This document shows positions 10,480 to 23,998 of a stretch of 64,000 nt of DNA, in pieces. The notes under the pieces were generated by a model. The model saw only the letters and a list, made by a program, of their open reading frames with translations. It had not been told where the DNA came from and did no database searches. The translations under genes were made by a program, and so were the position numbers. Position 1 is the stretch's first letter; every line of letters begins with the position of its first letter. The DNA is from Astropecten irregularis (lineage: Eukaryota; Echinodermata; Asteroidea; Paxillosida; Astropectinidae): positions 9,346,499-9,410,498 of the forward strand of contig OZ020250.1 of NCBI GenBank assembly GCA_963971285.1. The letters run 5' to 3'.

Positions 10480-12075
10480 TCAGAACAAAAACAAAACCTG
10501 TTCCGACATCAGAAATGTCGGAACAGCTAACTAGACATTTAAGTGTTCGTGGACGAACACGGAGCTGTTCCGACTTATTTGAAAAGCTTTGTAAGCTCCG
10601 ATGACGTCATCATGACGTCACGGTCATTTACAAAGCAGCGTGCATCTAAAGTTTCTAACAAAGCTTTTGTGAAAAGAATCATTACCATAGCTTTTGTCAT
10701 TCTCAAGATATGCTGCAAACATAAATTATGCCTTTTGATGACGTCATAATGACGTCACAGTAAATTTCACAACAGCATGCAAATCTACAGGGTCTAACAA
10801 AGCTTTTACAAAAAGAACCAATACCGTAGCACTTACCGTTCTCGAGATATACTGCTATAAACCAAAAATTACCTTTTTTGATGACGTCATGATGACGTCA
10901 CTGTAAATTTCGGGGCAGCATGCACAACTACATGATGTAACAAAGCTTTTACAAAAAGAATCATTACCGTAGCACTTACCGTTCTCGAGATATGCTGCTA
11001 AGAATAAAATCAGCATTTTTGATGACGTCATGATGACGTCACGGTAAATTTCTTGGCAGCATGCACAACTACATGATGCTACTAAGCCTTTGCAAAAAGA
11101 ATCATATTCATAGCCTTTGTCGTTCTCAAGATATGCTGCTAACAAAATTGACTAATTAAATATGCAAATGAGCTGTCACGTGCCTAATTAATTAAGAATT
11201 TTAACAAACTCAGTCTTTTAATAAACTTCAGCTTATAAGCTTTCATATGATACCTCATATAAGCTGACCAGAACAAGATTATAGAAGATTAGGAATAAAC
11301 AAACTTTGGGTGATAAAGTATAATAATATCTAGACATTTAAGTGTTCGTGGACGAACACGGAGCTGTTCCGACTTATTTGATCAGCTTTATAAGCTCCGA
11401 TGACGTCATGATGACGTCACGGTCATTTACAAAGCAGCATGCATCTAAAGTTTCTTACAAAGCTTTTGTGAAAAGAATCATTACCATAGCTTTTTTCATT
11501 CTCAAGATATGCTGCAAACATAAATTATGCCTTTTTGACGTCATAATGACGTCAGTTTCATTTCACAACAGCATGCACATCTACAGGGTCTTACAAAGCT
11601 TTTACAAAAAGAACCATTACCGTATCACTTACCGTTCTCGAGATATACTGCTAACCAAAAATTACCTTTTTTTAATGACGTCATGATGACGTCATGGTAA
11701 ATTTCTTGGCAACAAGCACAACTACATGATGTAACTAAGCTTTTGCAAAAAGGATCATATTCATAGCCTTTGTCGTTCTCGAGATACGCTGCTAACAAAA
11801 TTGACTAATTTAACATTTAAATGAGCTGTCACGTGTTTAAATATTAAAGAATTAAACATTACTTTTTGATGACTTCATGATGACGTCACTGTAAATTTCG
11901 GGGCAGCATGCACAACTACATGATGAAACGAAGCTTTTACACAAAGAATCATTACCGTAGCACTTAACGTTCTCGAGATGTGCTGCTAATAATTAAATCA
12001 GCATTTTTGATGACGTCATGATGACGTCACGGTAAATTTCTTGGCAGCATGCACAACTACATGATGTAAAATTTA
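6965..12075. repeat. TGACGTCA satellite array 1 (block A)
   Basis: Tandem monomers of about 141 bp, measured at 7761, 7902, 8045, 8186 and 8327. Each starts with two TGACGTCA palindromes separated by three bases, then agcatgcacaactacatgat, aaagcttttacaaaaagaat and ttaccgttctcgagatatgc. Monomers are grouped into higher-order units with heads ctagacatttaagtgttcgt at 7691, 8636, 9455, 10531 and 11330. A unit ends with taattaaatatgcaaatgag, tgtcacgtg, ttaattaag, a tail with ggaataaacaaac, then (TAA)n. Short reading frames in the array are repeat translations. Confidence 0.9.
7555..7690. repeat. (TAA)n and two hairpin modules
   Basis: A run of TAA is followed by two copies of a module of about 55 bp (aaatcagaacaaaaacaaaa plus a hairpin). 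The hairpin has arms ctgttccgacat and atgtcggaacag around a cagaa loop. Comparable modules lie at 10478-10530, 18435-18562, 19392-19506, 21515-21570, 22520-22630, 53220-53325, 54420-54470, 57570-57752 and 61558-62000. Confidence 0.85.
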
Positions 12076-12378
12076 CCAGCATATCTCGACAATTCTAAAA
12101 AATTTACCAAAAATATATTAATTCTAAATTTTAAATCATTACTAAAACATTATTGGAGTATATAGCACAGACATCACATATACCAAGTTTCCTGACAATC
12201 AGACATTCTTAACGATACGGAATAAAATTCAGCTTTTTATGACGTCATGGTGACATCACATTTATTTTCACTGCCGCATGCACATCTTCAGGATCTAACA
12301 GAACTTTTGCAAAAAGAATCATTACCATAGCATTTGTCGTTCTCGAGATATACTGCAAACAAAAAATTCAGCTTTTTT
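12076..12378. other. Satellite-derived tract ending array 1
   Basis: Begins with gtaaaatttaccagcatatc and contains a degenerate monomer with tatgacgtcatggtgacatc. It matches 49663-49970 of block B. No gene. Confidence 0.6.
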
Positions 12379-12680
12379 CATAACGTTAAAATGCTTGGTG
12401 GCGCTATTGGTTTGCTGCCGATCGACCACGATCTACTTTCATATCGCAAGCCATGGTCACGAGACCAAAGCGGAAGATTATTATTTTGTTTTGAGGTAAT
12501 AAGGGCTGTATGGTGTATTTTAGTTTTTGATGTTTCACGTAGCAATTCTATCAGTGACTTCAGTCTCAATGTCACATTCTCCGACAAATGATTTTTATTC
12601 AAGTAATTCACGGACATTTTAGTATTAACCATAGAAAAAAAATCTTCCAATCACGTATCTTTAAATAGGAAACCCAAATT
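12379..12680. repeat. Dispersed repeat R3, copy 1
   Basis: A segment of about 300 bp from aaaatgcttggtggcgctat through gaggtaataagggctg and tgtttcacgtagcaattcta to ttccaatcacgtatctttaa. Related copies lie at 49975-50290, 53765-54075 and 56934-57210, each next to satellite. Open frames in this copy are not kept in the others, so it is probably non-coding. Confidence 0.65.
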
Positions 12681-13040
12681 CCGAAGACAATGACATATCG
12701 TAATGATGGCACAGTCATTTTCGTGGCAGCATACACAACTACATGATATAACAGATAAAAGAATCAAGTTCGTAGCACTTGTCGCTCTCAAAATTTACAA
12801 GTATATGAAACTGGGGTAATGAAACTAAGCCTGATAACACAACCTCCACACGCAAAATAATGGAGACTTTACAGTACTTTCAATATATATTGAAATATCC
12901 TACTAGTCTGTATGCCCTTGTATACACACGTACCTAAATTGTTACCGTGGCAATTAACAGTGCCCGGTCATGTACTTGCTGGCCTACCTCTTACATAGCA
13001 TTTTGGGCACTTTTTGGTGCCCATGCTTGCCTTTACTATT
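12681..13040. other. Spacer between R3 and the 19-bp minisatellite
   Basis: Contains a diverged satellite monomer fragment (cgtggcagcatacacaacta) and AT-rich DNA. It matches 50300-50960 of block B, where a foldback element (50437-50677) interrupts it. No gene seen. Confidence 0.5.
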
Positions 13041-13875
13041 GTGTCAACTCGCAAACATTACGTCAACTCTAAAACATTGCCTCAAATCGCAAACATTACG
13101 TCAACTCGCAAACATTAATTGCGCCAACTCGAAAACATTGCGCCAACTCGCAAACATTACGTAAACTCACAAACATTGCGTCAACCCGAAAACTTTTTGT
13201 CAAGTAGCAAACATTTCGTCAACTCGAAAACATTGCCTCAACTCGCAAACATTATGTCAACTCTAACACATTGCGCAAACTCGCAAACATTACGTCAACT
13301 CGAAAACATTGCGCCAACTCGCAAACATTGCGCCAACTCGAAAACATTGCCTCAACTCGCAAACATTGCGTCAACTCTAAAACATTGCGCCAACTCGCAA
13401 ACATAACGTCAACTCGAAAACATTCCGTAAACTCACAAACATTGCGTCAACCCGAAAACATTTTGTGAAGTAGCAAACAGTTTGTCAACTCGAAAACATT
13501 GCCTCAACTCATAAACATTACGTCAACTCTAACACATTGCGCAAACTCGCAAACATTACGTCAACTCGAAAACATTACGTCAACTCTAAAACATTGCGTC
13601 TACCCGAAAACATTTTGTCAACTCGCAAACATTTCGTCAACTCCTAAACATTGCCTCGATCAGCTCGCAAACATAACGTCAACTCTAAAACATTGCGCCA
13701 ACTCGCAAACATATTATGTCAACTCGAAAACATTGCCTCAACTCGCAAACATTGCGTCAACTCTAAAACAATTGCCTCAACTCGCAAACATTACGTCAAC
13801 TCGCAAACATTACGTCAACCCGAAAACATTTTGTCAAGTCGCAAACATTTCGTAACCTCAAAAAACATTTTGTGA
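13041..13875. repeat. 19-bp minisatellite, block A
   Basis: Tandem 19-bp units of the form cgtcaactcgcaaacatt plus a variable base, alternating variants with cgaaaacatt or ctaaaacatt and acg/gcg/gcc starts. The plus-strand frames with repeated NSQTLRQLANI are translations of the array. It matches 50968-51910 in block B. Confidence 0.9.
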
Positions 13876-14134
13876 ATCATTCTGAAAAGCCTAATTATGG
13901 TTTCAACAGACGGATTTTCCTAATTCAGTAATTGTTAAAGTTTTGCCAAAGATTTTACCATCGTGTATGGCTAAAACCATCGTACGTGATGTATCGCCTT
14001 CCTGGAATTCTCATACGGCAGCTGCAACAAAGTCACAGCTACCAGTACATCTATAAAACAATATTGGTGTGCGACATCCTAACACTTGCTGAGGCTGGAA
14101 ATGCTTATACGTATACGACCTTATTTCATTTACA
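13876..14134. other. Right-hand end of block A
   Basis: Non-coding sequence that matches 51906-52160 closely (shared gccttcctggaattctcata and gcaacaaagtcacagctacc). The match fades at about 14125, and satellite resumes at once (tttacaaagcagcgtg). Confidence 0.6.
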
Positions 14135-15162
14135 AAGCAGCGTGTGTGTCATGCATTAAGTTTCGAACAAAGCTTTTGTGAAAAGAATCATAGATTTTGT
14201 CATTCTCAAGGTATGCTGCAAACATAAATAATGCCTTTTGATGACGTCATAATGACGTCACAGTTAATTTCAAAACAGCATGCTAATCTACAGGGTCTAA
14301 CAAAGCTTTTACAAAAAGAACCAATACCGTAGCACTTACCGTTCTCGATATATACTGCTATAAACCAAAAATTACCTTTTTTGATGACGTCATGATGACG
14401 TCACTGTAAATTTAGGGGCAGCATGCACAACTACATGATGTAAAAAAGCTTTTACAAAAAGAATCATTACCGTAGCACTTACCGTTCTCGAGATATGATG
14501 CTATAAACAAAAAATCATCATTTTTGATGACGTCATGATGACGTCACGGTAAATTTCTTGGCAGCATGCACAACTACATTATGCTACTAAGCCTTTGCAA
14601 AAAGAATCATATTCATAGCCTTTGTCGTTCTCGAGATATGCTGCTAACAAAATTGACTAATTAAAAATTTGAATGAGCTGTCACGTGCTTAATTATTAAA
14701 GAATTAAAAATTACCTTTTTTGATGACTTCATGATGACGTCACTGTAAATTTTGGGACAGCATGCACAACTACATGATGTAACAAAGCTTTTATAAAAAG
14801 AATCAATGCCTTAGCACTTACCGTTCTCGAGATATGCTGCTTCTAATAAAAATCAGCATTTTTGATGACGTCATGATGACGTCACTGTTAATTTCTTGGC
14901 AGCATGCATAACTACATGATGTAACAAAGCTTTTGGAAAAAGAATTATTTTTATAGCACTTGTAGTTCTTGAGATACGCTGCTAACAAAATGTACTAATT
15001 AAATATGCAAATGAGCTGTCACGTGCATAATTAATTAAGAATTTTAACAAACTCAGTCTTAGGATTAACTTCAGCTTTTAAGCTTTCATATGATACCTCA
15101 AATAAGCTGATCAGAAGAAGCTAAGTAAGAGATCAGGAATAAACAAACTTTGGGTGATAAAG

Positions 15163-15201
<39 letters not shown>

Positions 15202-18200
15202 TAGACATTTAAGTGTTCGTGGACGAACACGGAGCTGTTCCGACTTATTTGATCAGCTTTATAAGCTCCGATGACGTCATCATGACGTCATGGTCATTTA
15301 CAAAGCAGCGTGCATCTAAAGTTTCTAACAAAGCTTTTGTGAAAAGAATCATTACCATAGCTTTTGTCATTCTCAAGATATGCTGCAAACATAAATTATG
15401 TCTTTTGATGACGTCATAATGACGTCACAAGTAAATTTCACAACAGCATGCAAATCTACAGGGTCTAACAAAGCTTTTACAAAAAAAACCAATACCGTAG
15501 CACTTACCGTTCTCGGGATATACTGCTATAAACCAAAAATTACCTTTTTTGATGACGTCATGATGACGTCACTGTAAATTTCGGGGCAGCATGCACAACT
15601 ACATGATGTAACAAAGCTTTTACAAAAAGAATCATGACCGTAGCACTTACCGTTCTCGAGATATGCTGCTAATAATAAAATCAGCATTTTTGATGACGTC
15701 ATGATGACGTCACGGTAAATTTCTTGGTAGCATGCACAACTACATGATGCTACTAAGCCTTTGCAAAAAGAATCATATTCATAGCTTTTGTCGTTCTAAA
15801 GATATGCTGCTAACAAAATTGACTAATTAAATATGCAAATGAGCTGTCACGTGCCTAATTAATTAAGAATTTTAACAAACTCAGTCTTATAATAAACTTC
15901 AGCTGATAAGCTTTCATATGATACCTCATATAAGCTGACCAGAACAAGATTATAGAAGATTAGGAATAAACAAACTTTGGGTGATAAAGTATAATAATAA
16001 TAATAATAATAATAACTAGACATTTAAGTGTTCGTGGACGAACACAGAGCTGTTCCGACTTATTTGATCAGCTTTATAAGCTCCGATGACGTCATGATGA
16101 CGTCACGGTCATTTACAAAGCAGCGTGCATCTTAAGTTTCTAACAAAGCTTTTGTGAAAAGAATCATTACCATAGCTTTTGTCATTCTCAAGATATGCTG
16201 CAAACATAAATTATGCCTTTTGATGACGTCATATTGACGTCAGAGTTAATTTCACAACAGCATGCAAATCTACAGGTTCTAACAAAGCTTTAAAAAAAAG
16301 AACCAATACCGTAGCACTTACCGTTCTCGAGATATACTACTATAAACCAAAAATTACCTTTTTGATGACGTCATGATGACGTCACTGTAAATTTCGGGGC
16401 AGCATGCAGAACTACATGATGTAACAAAGCTTTTACAAAAAGAATCATTACCGTAGCACTTACCGTTCTCGAGATATGCTGCTTATAATAAAATCAGCAT
16501 TTTTGATGACGTCATGATGACGTCACGGTAAATTTCTTGGTAGCATGCACAACTACATGATGCTACTAAGCCTTTGCAAAAAGAATCATATTCATAGCTT
16601 TTGTCGTTCTCAAGATATGCTGCTAACAAAATTGACTAATTAAATATGCAAATGAGCTGTCACGTGCCTAATTAATTAAGAATTTTAACAAACTCAGTCT
16701 TATAATAAACTTCAGCTGATAAGCTTTCATATGATACCTCATATAAGCTGACCAGAACAAGATTATAGAAGATTAGGAATAAACAAACTTTGGGTGATAA
16801 AGTATAATAATAATAATAACTAGACATTTAAGTGTTCGTGGACGAACACGGAGCTGTTCCGACTTATTTGATCAGCTTTATAAGCTCCGATGACGTCATC
16901 ATGACGTCATGGTCATTTACAAAGCAGCGTGCATCTAAAGTTTCTAACAAAGCTTTTGTGAAAAGAATCATTACCATAGCTTTTGTCATTCTCAAGATAT
17001 GCTGCAAACATAAATTATGTCTTTTGATGACGTCATAATGACGTCACAAGTAAATTTCACAACAGCATGCAAATCTACAGGGTCTAACAAAGCTTTTACA
17101 AAAAAAACCAATACCGTAGCACTTACCGTTCTCGGGATATACTGCTATAAACCAAAAATTACCTTTTTTGATGACGTCATGATGACGTCACTGTAAATTT
17201 CGGGGCAGCATGCACAACTACATGATGTAACAAAGCTTTTACAAAAAGAATCATGACCGTAGCACTTACTGTTCTCGAGATATGCTGCTAATAATAAAAT
17301 CAGCATTTTTGATGACGTCATGATGACGTCACGGTAAATTTCTTGGTAGCATGCACAACTACATGATGCTACTAAGCCTTTGCAAAAAGAATCATATTCA
17401 TAGCTTTTGTCGTTCTCAAGATATGCTGCTAACAAAATTGACTAATTAAATATGCAAATGAGCTGTCACGTGCCTAATTAATTAAGAATTTTAACAAACT
17501 CAGTCTTATAATAAACTTCAGCTGATAAGCTTTCATATGATACCTCATATAAGCTGACCAGAACAAGATTATAGAAGATTAGGAATAAACAAACTTTGGG
17601 TGATAAAGTATAATAATAACTAGACATTTAAGTGTTCGTGGACGAACACGGAGCTGTTCCGACTTATTTGATCAGCTTTATAAGCTCCGATGACGTCATC
17701 ATGACGTCATGGTCATTTACAAAGCAGCGTGCATCTAAAGTTTCTAACAAAGCTTTTGTGAAAAGAATCATTACCATAGCTTTTGTCATTCTCAAGATAT
17801 GCTGCAAACATAAATTATGTCTTTTGATGACGTCATAATGACGTCACAAGTAAATTTCACAACAGCATGCAAATCTACAGGGTCTAACAAAGCTTTTACA
17901 AAAAAAACCAATACCGTAGCACTTACCGTTCTCGGGATATACTGCTATAAACCAAAAATTACCTTTTTTGATGACGTCATGATGACGTCACTGTAAATTT
18001 CGGGGCAGCATGCACAACTACATGATGTAACAAAGCTTTTACAAAAAGAATCATGACCGTAGCACTTACTGTTCTCGAGATATGCTGCTAATAATAAAAT
18101 CAGCATTTTTGATGACGTCATGATGACGTCACGGTAAATTTCTTGGTAGCATGCACAACTACATGATGCTACTAAGCCTTTGCAAAAAGAATCATATTCA

Positions 18201-18409
18201 TAGCTTTTGTCGTTCTCAAGATATGCTGCTAACAAAATTGACTAATTAAATATGCAAATGAGCTGTCACGTGCCTAATTAATTAAGAATTTTAACAAACT
18301 CAGTCTTATAATAAACTTCAGCTGATAAGCTTTCATATGATACCTCATATAAGCTGACCAGAACAAGATTATAGAAGATTAGGAATAAACAAACTTTGGG
18401 TGATAAAGT

Positions 18410-18440
<31 letters not shown>

Positions 18441-19359
18441 TCAGAACAAAAACAAAACCTGTTCCGACATCAGAAATGTCGGAACAGCTAATAATAATAA
18501 TAATAATAAAAATCAGAACAAAAACAAAACCTGTTCCGACATCAGAAATGTCGGAACAGCTAATAATAATAACTAGACATTTAAGTGTTCGTGGACGAAC
18601 ACAGAGCTGTTCCGACTTATTTGATCAGCTTTATAAGCTCCGATGACGTCATGATGACGTCACGGTCATTTACAAAGCAGCGTGCATCTTAAGTTTCTAA
18701 CAAAGCTTTTGTGAAAAGAATCATTACCATAGCTTTTGTCATTCTCAAGATATGCTGCAAACATAAATTATGCCTTTTGATGACGTCATATTGACGTCAG
18801 AGTTAATTTCACAACAGCATGCAAATCTACAGGTTCTAACAAAGCTTTAAAAAAAAGAACCAATACCGTAGCACTTACCGTTCTCGAGATATACTACTAT
18901 AAACCAAAAATTACCTTTTTGATGACGTCATGATGACGTCACTGTAAATTTCGGGGCAGCATGCAGAACTACATGATGTAACAAAGCTTTTACAAAAAGA
19001 ATCATTACCGTAGCACTTACCGTTCTCGAGATATGCTGCTTATAATAAAATCAGCATTTTTGATGACGTCATGATGACGTCACGGTAAATTTCTTGGTAG
19101 CATGCACAACTACATGATGCTACTAAGCCTTTGCAAAAAGAATCATATTCATAGCTTTTGTCGTTCTCAAGATATGCTGCTAACAAAATTGACTAATTAA
19201 ATATGCAAATGAGCTGTCACGTGCCTAATTAATTAAGAATTTTAACAAACTCAGTCTTATAATAAACTTCAGCTGATAAGCTTTCATATGATACCTCATA
19301 TAAGCTGACCAGAACAAGATTATAGAAGATTAGGAATAAACAAACTTTGGGTGATAAAG

Positions 19360-19397
<38 letters not shown>

Positions 19398-22300
19398 TCA
19401 GAACAAAAACAAAACCTGTTCCGACATCAGAAATGTCGGAACAGCTAATAATAAAAATCAGAACAAAAACAAAACCTGTTCCGACATCAGAAATGTCGGA
19501 ACAGCTAACTAGACATTTAAGTGTTCGTGGACGAACACGGAGCTGTTCCGACTTATTTGATCAACTTTATAAGCTCCGATGACGTCATGATGACGTCACG
19601 GTCATTTACAAAGCAGCGTGCATCTAAAGTTTCTAACAAAGCTTTTGTAAAAAGAATCATTACCATAGCTTTTGCCATTCTCAAGATATGCTGCAAACAT
19701 AAATTATGCCTTTTGATGACGTCATAATGACGTCACAGTCAATTTTACAACAGCATGCAAATCTACAGGGTCTAACAAAGCTTTAACAAAAAGAACCAAT
19801 ACCGTAGCACTTACCGTTCTCGAGATATAATGCTATTACCCAAAAATTACCTTATTTGATGACATCATGATGACGTCACTGTAAATTTCGGGGCAGCATG
19901 CACAACTTCATGATGTAACTAAGCCTTTCCAAAAAGAATCATATTCATAGCCTTTGTCGTTCTCGAGATACGCTGCTAACAAAATTGACTAATTAAAAAT
20001 TTAAATGAGCTGTCACGTGCTTAATTATTAAAGAATTAAAAATTACCTTTTTTGATGACTTCATGATGACGTCACTGTAAATTTCAGGGCAGCATGCACA
20101 ACTACATGATGTAATAAAGCTTTTACAAAAAGAATCATTACCGTAGCACTTACCGTTCTCCAGATATGCTGCTAATAATAGAAATCAGCATTTTTGATGA
20201 CGTCATGATGACGTCACTGTAAATTTCTTGGCAGCATGCACAACTACATGATGTAACAAAGCTTTTCGAAAAATAATTATTTTCATAGCATTTGTAGTTC
20301 TCGAGATACGCTGCTAACAAAATTGACTAATTAAATATGCAAATGAGCTGACACGTGCATAATTAATTAAGAATTTTAACAAACTCAGTCTTAGGATTAA
20401 CTTCAGCTTATAAGCTTTCATATGATACCTCATTTAAGCTGATCAGAAGAAGCTAAGTAAGAGATCAGGAATAAACAAACTTTGGGTGATAAAGTATAAT
20501 AATAATAATAATAATAACTAGACATTTAAGTGTTCGTGGACGAACACGGAGCTGTTCCGACTTATTTGATCAGCTTTATAAGCTCCAATGACGTCTTGAT
20601 GACGTCACTGTCATTTCCAATCATTTCCATCAACAGGGTCTAACAAAGCTTTTACAAAAAGAACCATTACCGTATCACTTACCGTTCTCGAGATATACTG
20701 CTAACCAAAAATTACCTTTGTTGATGAAGTCATGACGTCACTGTAATTTTCGGGGCAGCATGCACAACTACATGATGTAACAAAGCTTTTACAAAAAGAA
20801 TCATTTCCGTAGCACTTACCGTTCTCGAGTTATGCTGCTAATAATAAAATCAGCATTTTTGATGACGTCATGATGACGTCACAGTAAATTTCTTGGCAGC
20901 ATGCACAACAACATGATGTAACTAAGCTTTTGGAAAAAGAATCATAATCATAGCCTTAGTCGTTCTCGAGATACGCTGCTAACAAAATTGACTAATTAAA
21001 CATTTAAATGAGCTGTCACGTGCTTAATTCATAAAGAATAAAAAGTAACCTTTTTTAATGACTCATGATGACGTCACTGTAAATTTTGGGGCAGCATGCA
21101 TAACTATTTGATGTAACAAAGCTTTTACAAAAAGAATCATCACTGTAGCACTTACCGTTCTTGAGATATGCTGCTAATAATAAAATCAGCATTTTTGATG
21201 ACGTCATGATGACGTCACGGTAAATTTCTTGGCAGCATGCACAACTACATGATGTAACTAAGCTTTTGGAAAAAGAATTATATTCACAGCATTTGTGGTT
21301 CTCGAGATACGCTGCTAACAAAATTGACTAATTAAATATGCAAATGAGCTGTCACGTGCCTAATTAATGAAGAATTAAAAAAAACTCAGTCTTAGGATTA
21401 ACTTCAGCTTATAAGCTTTCATATGATACCTCATCTAAGCTGATCAGAAGAAGCTAAGTAAGAGATCAGGAATAAACAAACTTTGGGTGATAAAGTATAA
21501 TAATAATAATAATAATAAAAATCAGAACAAAAACAAAACCTGTTCCGACATCGGAAATGTCGGAACAGCTAATAACTAGACATTTAAGTGTTCGTGGACG
21601 AACACGGAGCTGTTCCGACTTATTTGATCAGCTTTATAAGCTTCGATGACGTCATGATGACGTCACGGTCATTTACAAAGCAGCGTTCATCTAAAGTTTC
21701 TTGCAAAGCTTTTGTGAAAAGAATCGTTCCCATGGAGCTTTTGTCATTCTCAATGTTCTCTGTTTGCACATAAATTATGCCTTTTGATGACGTCATAATG
21801 ACGTCACGGTTAATTTCACAACAGCATGCAAATATACAGGGTCTAACAAAGCTTTTACAAAAAGAACCAATACCTTAGCACTTACCGTTCTCGAGATATA
21901 CTGCTATAAACCAAAAATTACCTTTTTTGATGACGTCATGATGACGTCACTGTAAATTTCGGAGCAGCATGCACAACTAAATGATGTAACAAAGCTTTTA
22001 CAAAAAGAATCATTACCGTAGCACTTACCGTTCTCGAGATATGCTGCTAATAATAAAATCAGCATTTGTAATGACGTCATGATGACGTCACGGTAAATTT
22101 TTTGGCAGCATGCACAACTACATGTTGCTACTAAGCCTTTGCAAAAAGAATCATTACCGTAGCACTTACCGTTCTCGAGATATGCTGCTAATAATAAAAT
22201 CAGCATTTTTGATGACGTCATGATGACGTCACGGTAAATTTCTTGGTAGCATGCACAACTACATGATGCTACTAAGCCTTTGCAAAAAGAATCATATTCA

Positions 22301-22690
22301 TAGCCTTTGTCGTTCTCAAGATATGCTGCGAACAAAATTGACTAATTAAATATGCAAATGAGCTGTCACGTGCCTAATTAATTAATAAATTTATCAAACT
22401 CAGTCTTAGGATTAACTTCAGATTATAAGCTTTCATATGATACCTCATATAAGCTGACCAGACAAACATTATAAAAGATTAGGAATAAACAAAATTTGGG
22501 GTGATAAAGTATAATAATAATAAAAATCAGAAGAAAAACAAAACCTGTTCCGACATCGGAAATGTCGGAACAGCTAAAAATCAGAACAAAAACAAAACCT
22601 GTTCCGACATCAGAAATGTCGGAACAGCTAATAACTAGACATTTAAGTGTTCGTGGACGAACACGGAGCTGTTCCGACTTATTTGATCAG
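14135..22690. repeat. TGACGTCA satellite array 2
   Basis: The largest array. Unit heads are at 15201, 16016, 16820, 17620, 18573, 19509, 20518, 21576 and 22635. Units starting at 16820 and 17620 are exactly 800 bp apart and read alike line by line. The unit at 16016 matches that at 18573. The unit at 21576 matches those at 7691 and 58777. Several units carry hairpin modules and (TAA)n before the next head. The array is broken at 22697 by a MITE inside the unit that starts at 22635. Confidence 0.9.
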
Positions 22691-22696
22691 CTTTTT

Positions 22697-23076
22697 AAAG
22701 GCATTGCATACGTTTGGTAATGACTCTGAAAATTTATGGCAATAAAAACTTACTTGGTGAGAACTACAGCTGCTTTGGATAGTATAATGCATATTGAGAA
22801 ACTTTCAATTCGAAGTACCGCGGTTATGGAAAAATATGTCACTTTTTATCTCCAAAAATTACGAATCTGAGAAGCGTTATGGCCGTAACGCTTCTCAGCT
22901 ATTGACTTACTGTTATCTGGCGTGAAATAACCGCTCTAGTTTGTCGCCAAAATCTCAAAAACGCTACCACCTTTTGAAGTGAAACTTTCACAGGTTAGTT
23001 TTATGGTATATATACACAATTATATTGGTTTGAAACAAAGAGTAGGCTCAAATTACCAAACGTATGCAATCCCTTT
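22697..23076. mobile_element. MITE with TA-type site inserted in satellite
   Basis: Terminal inverted repeats aaaggcattgcatacgtttg and its partner (aaagggattgcatacg on the other strand) match over about 25 bp with one difference. The element splits the usual atcagctttataagctccga satellite sequence, leaving TA at both joins. This fits a Tc1/mariner-type or other TA-targeting MITE. An internal perfect hairpin with 13-bp arms (ctgagaagcgtta) lies at 22867-22898. No transposase is encoded. Confidence 0.75.
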
Positions 23077-23305
23077 AAGCTCCGATTACGTCACGATGAC
23101 GTCACGGTCATTCACAAAGCAGAGTGCATCTGAAGTTTCTAACAAAGCTTTTGCGAAAAGAATCATTACCATAGCTTTTGTCATTATCAAGATATGCTGC
23201 AAACATAAATTATGCCTTTTGATGACGTCATAATGACGTCACAGTTAATTTCACAACAGCACGCACATGTACAGGGTCTAATAAAGCTTTTACAAAAATG
23301 GCAGA
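23077..23305. repeat. End of satellite array 2
   Basis: The rest of the unit interrupted by the MITE: two monomers, the second with gatgacgtcataatgacgtc, breaking off at gcttttacaaaaatgg near 23300. No gene. Confidence 0.8.
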
Positions 23306-23400
23306 TTTTTCATTCGGTGTCATCAACAGTAATGACGAAATGCGTACTTTCGTAGGCCTATATAGTTCAATTTTCCATCAGTAATCCAAAGTTGACTTAA

Positions 23401-23745
23401 AGGTAATAATAATGCTTTGGTTTTTGTCAAAGAAATTCAGATTCATGGGTGAAAATATCAAGACAGATACAGTAACAGTCATCTATGAAAATTTTAGTCC
23501 CACACGGTGCCCACTTTTTGAGAAAACAGTGAAAAAATGTCTTTTCTCTTTTATTCTTGATCTTTTAAAAGATCAACAAGATTTTCGGTCATTGTTTACT
23601 AATTTCTGGATAAATACACCATTTCAGGCGGAAAAATTTAACGGTATGTTTCTTCCATCACCATCTTCATACCCTGTAAGTTATACGTAAATCTGTGAAC
23701 ATTTCTGTGTTGGTTTCTTACCAATTAAAGTATGATACTATACCT
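23401..23745. mobile_element. TTAA-flanked MITE, copy 3 (outside the duplicated block)
   Basis: A homologue of 4949-5319 with clean TTAA at 23397-23400 and 23746-23749. Shared internal strings include ttttaaaagatcaacaagat and ctggataaatacaccatttc. Because it sits outside block A/B, it shows independent transposition of the family. Confidence 0.75.
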
Positions 23746-23998
23746 TTAAATGTATTTCTGAAACGTTTTTATTGACGCATTTACCTTTGCTTTTGTCTGT
23801 TTGCAATTAAATGTTTCAGCGTAATTGATTAAATGCAAGTATGTTTCTCTGGAGACGGTGTAACAAAAGTGTTTTCCGTCGGGTAGGCTAGGCCTCCTGT
23901 TACGTTGTGTGTACTTGGGCGCATGAGGGCGTAGTGCTGCTCGTTCAGTCAACGTCCACACGGTATGAAAAGAGTTTAGGCAGTGGATTACACACTCA

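Larger units (their letters stand above)
1201..14125. repeat. Segmental duplication, block A
   Basis: Block A matches 35755-52160 (block B) in order and orientation. The shared parts are: helentron endonuclease end, 3' flank, 71-bp minisatellite, paired SINEs, TTAA MITE, an AT-rich tract, TGACGTCA satellite, the tract at 12379-12970, the 19-bp minisatellite, and 13880-14125. The left join is sharp at ccatatattaatga (1201 in A, 35755 in B). On the right the copies part at about 14125 and 52160. They differ in tandem-array copy number and in private insertions: a MITE at 4554-4720 in A, and an LTR element plus a foldback element in B. Confidence 0.8.

Noticed and set aside
12970..13875. Overlapping plus-strand frames rich in NSQTLRQLANI
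   Set aside because: Translation of the 19-bp minisatellite in different frames. The same applies at 50831-51963.
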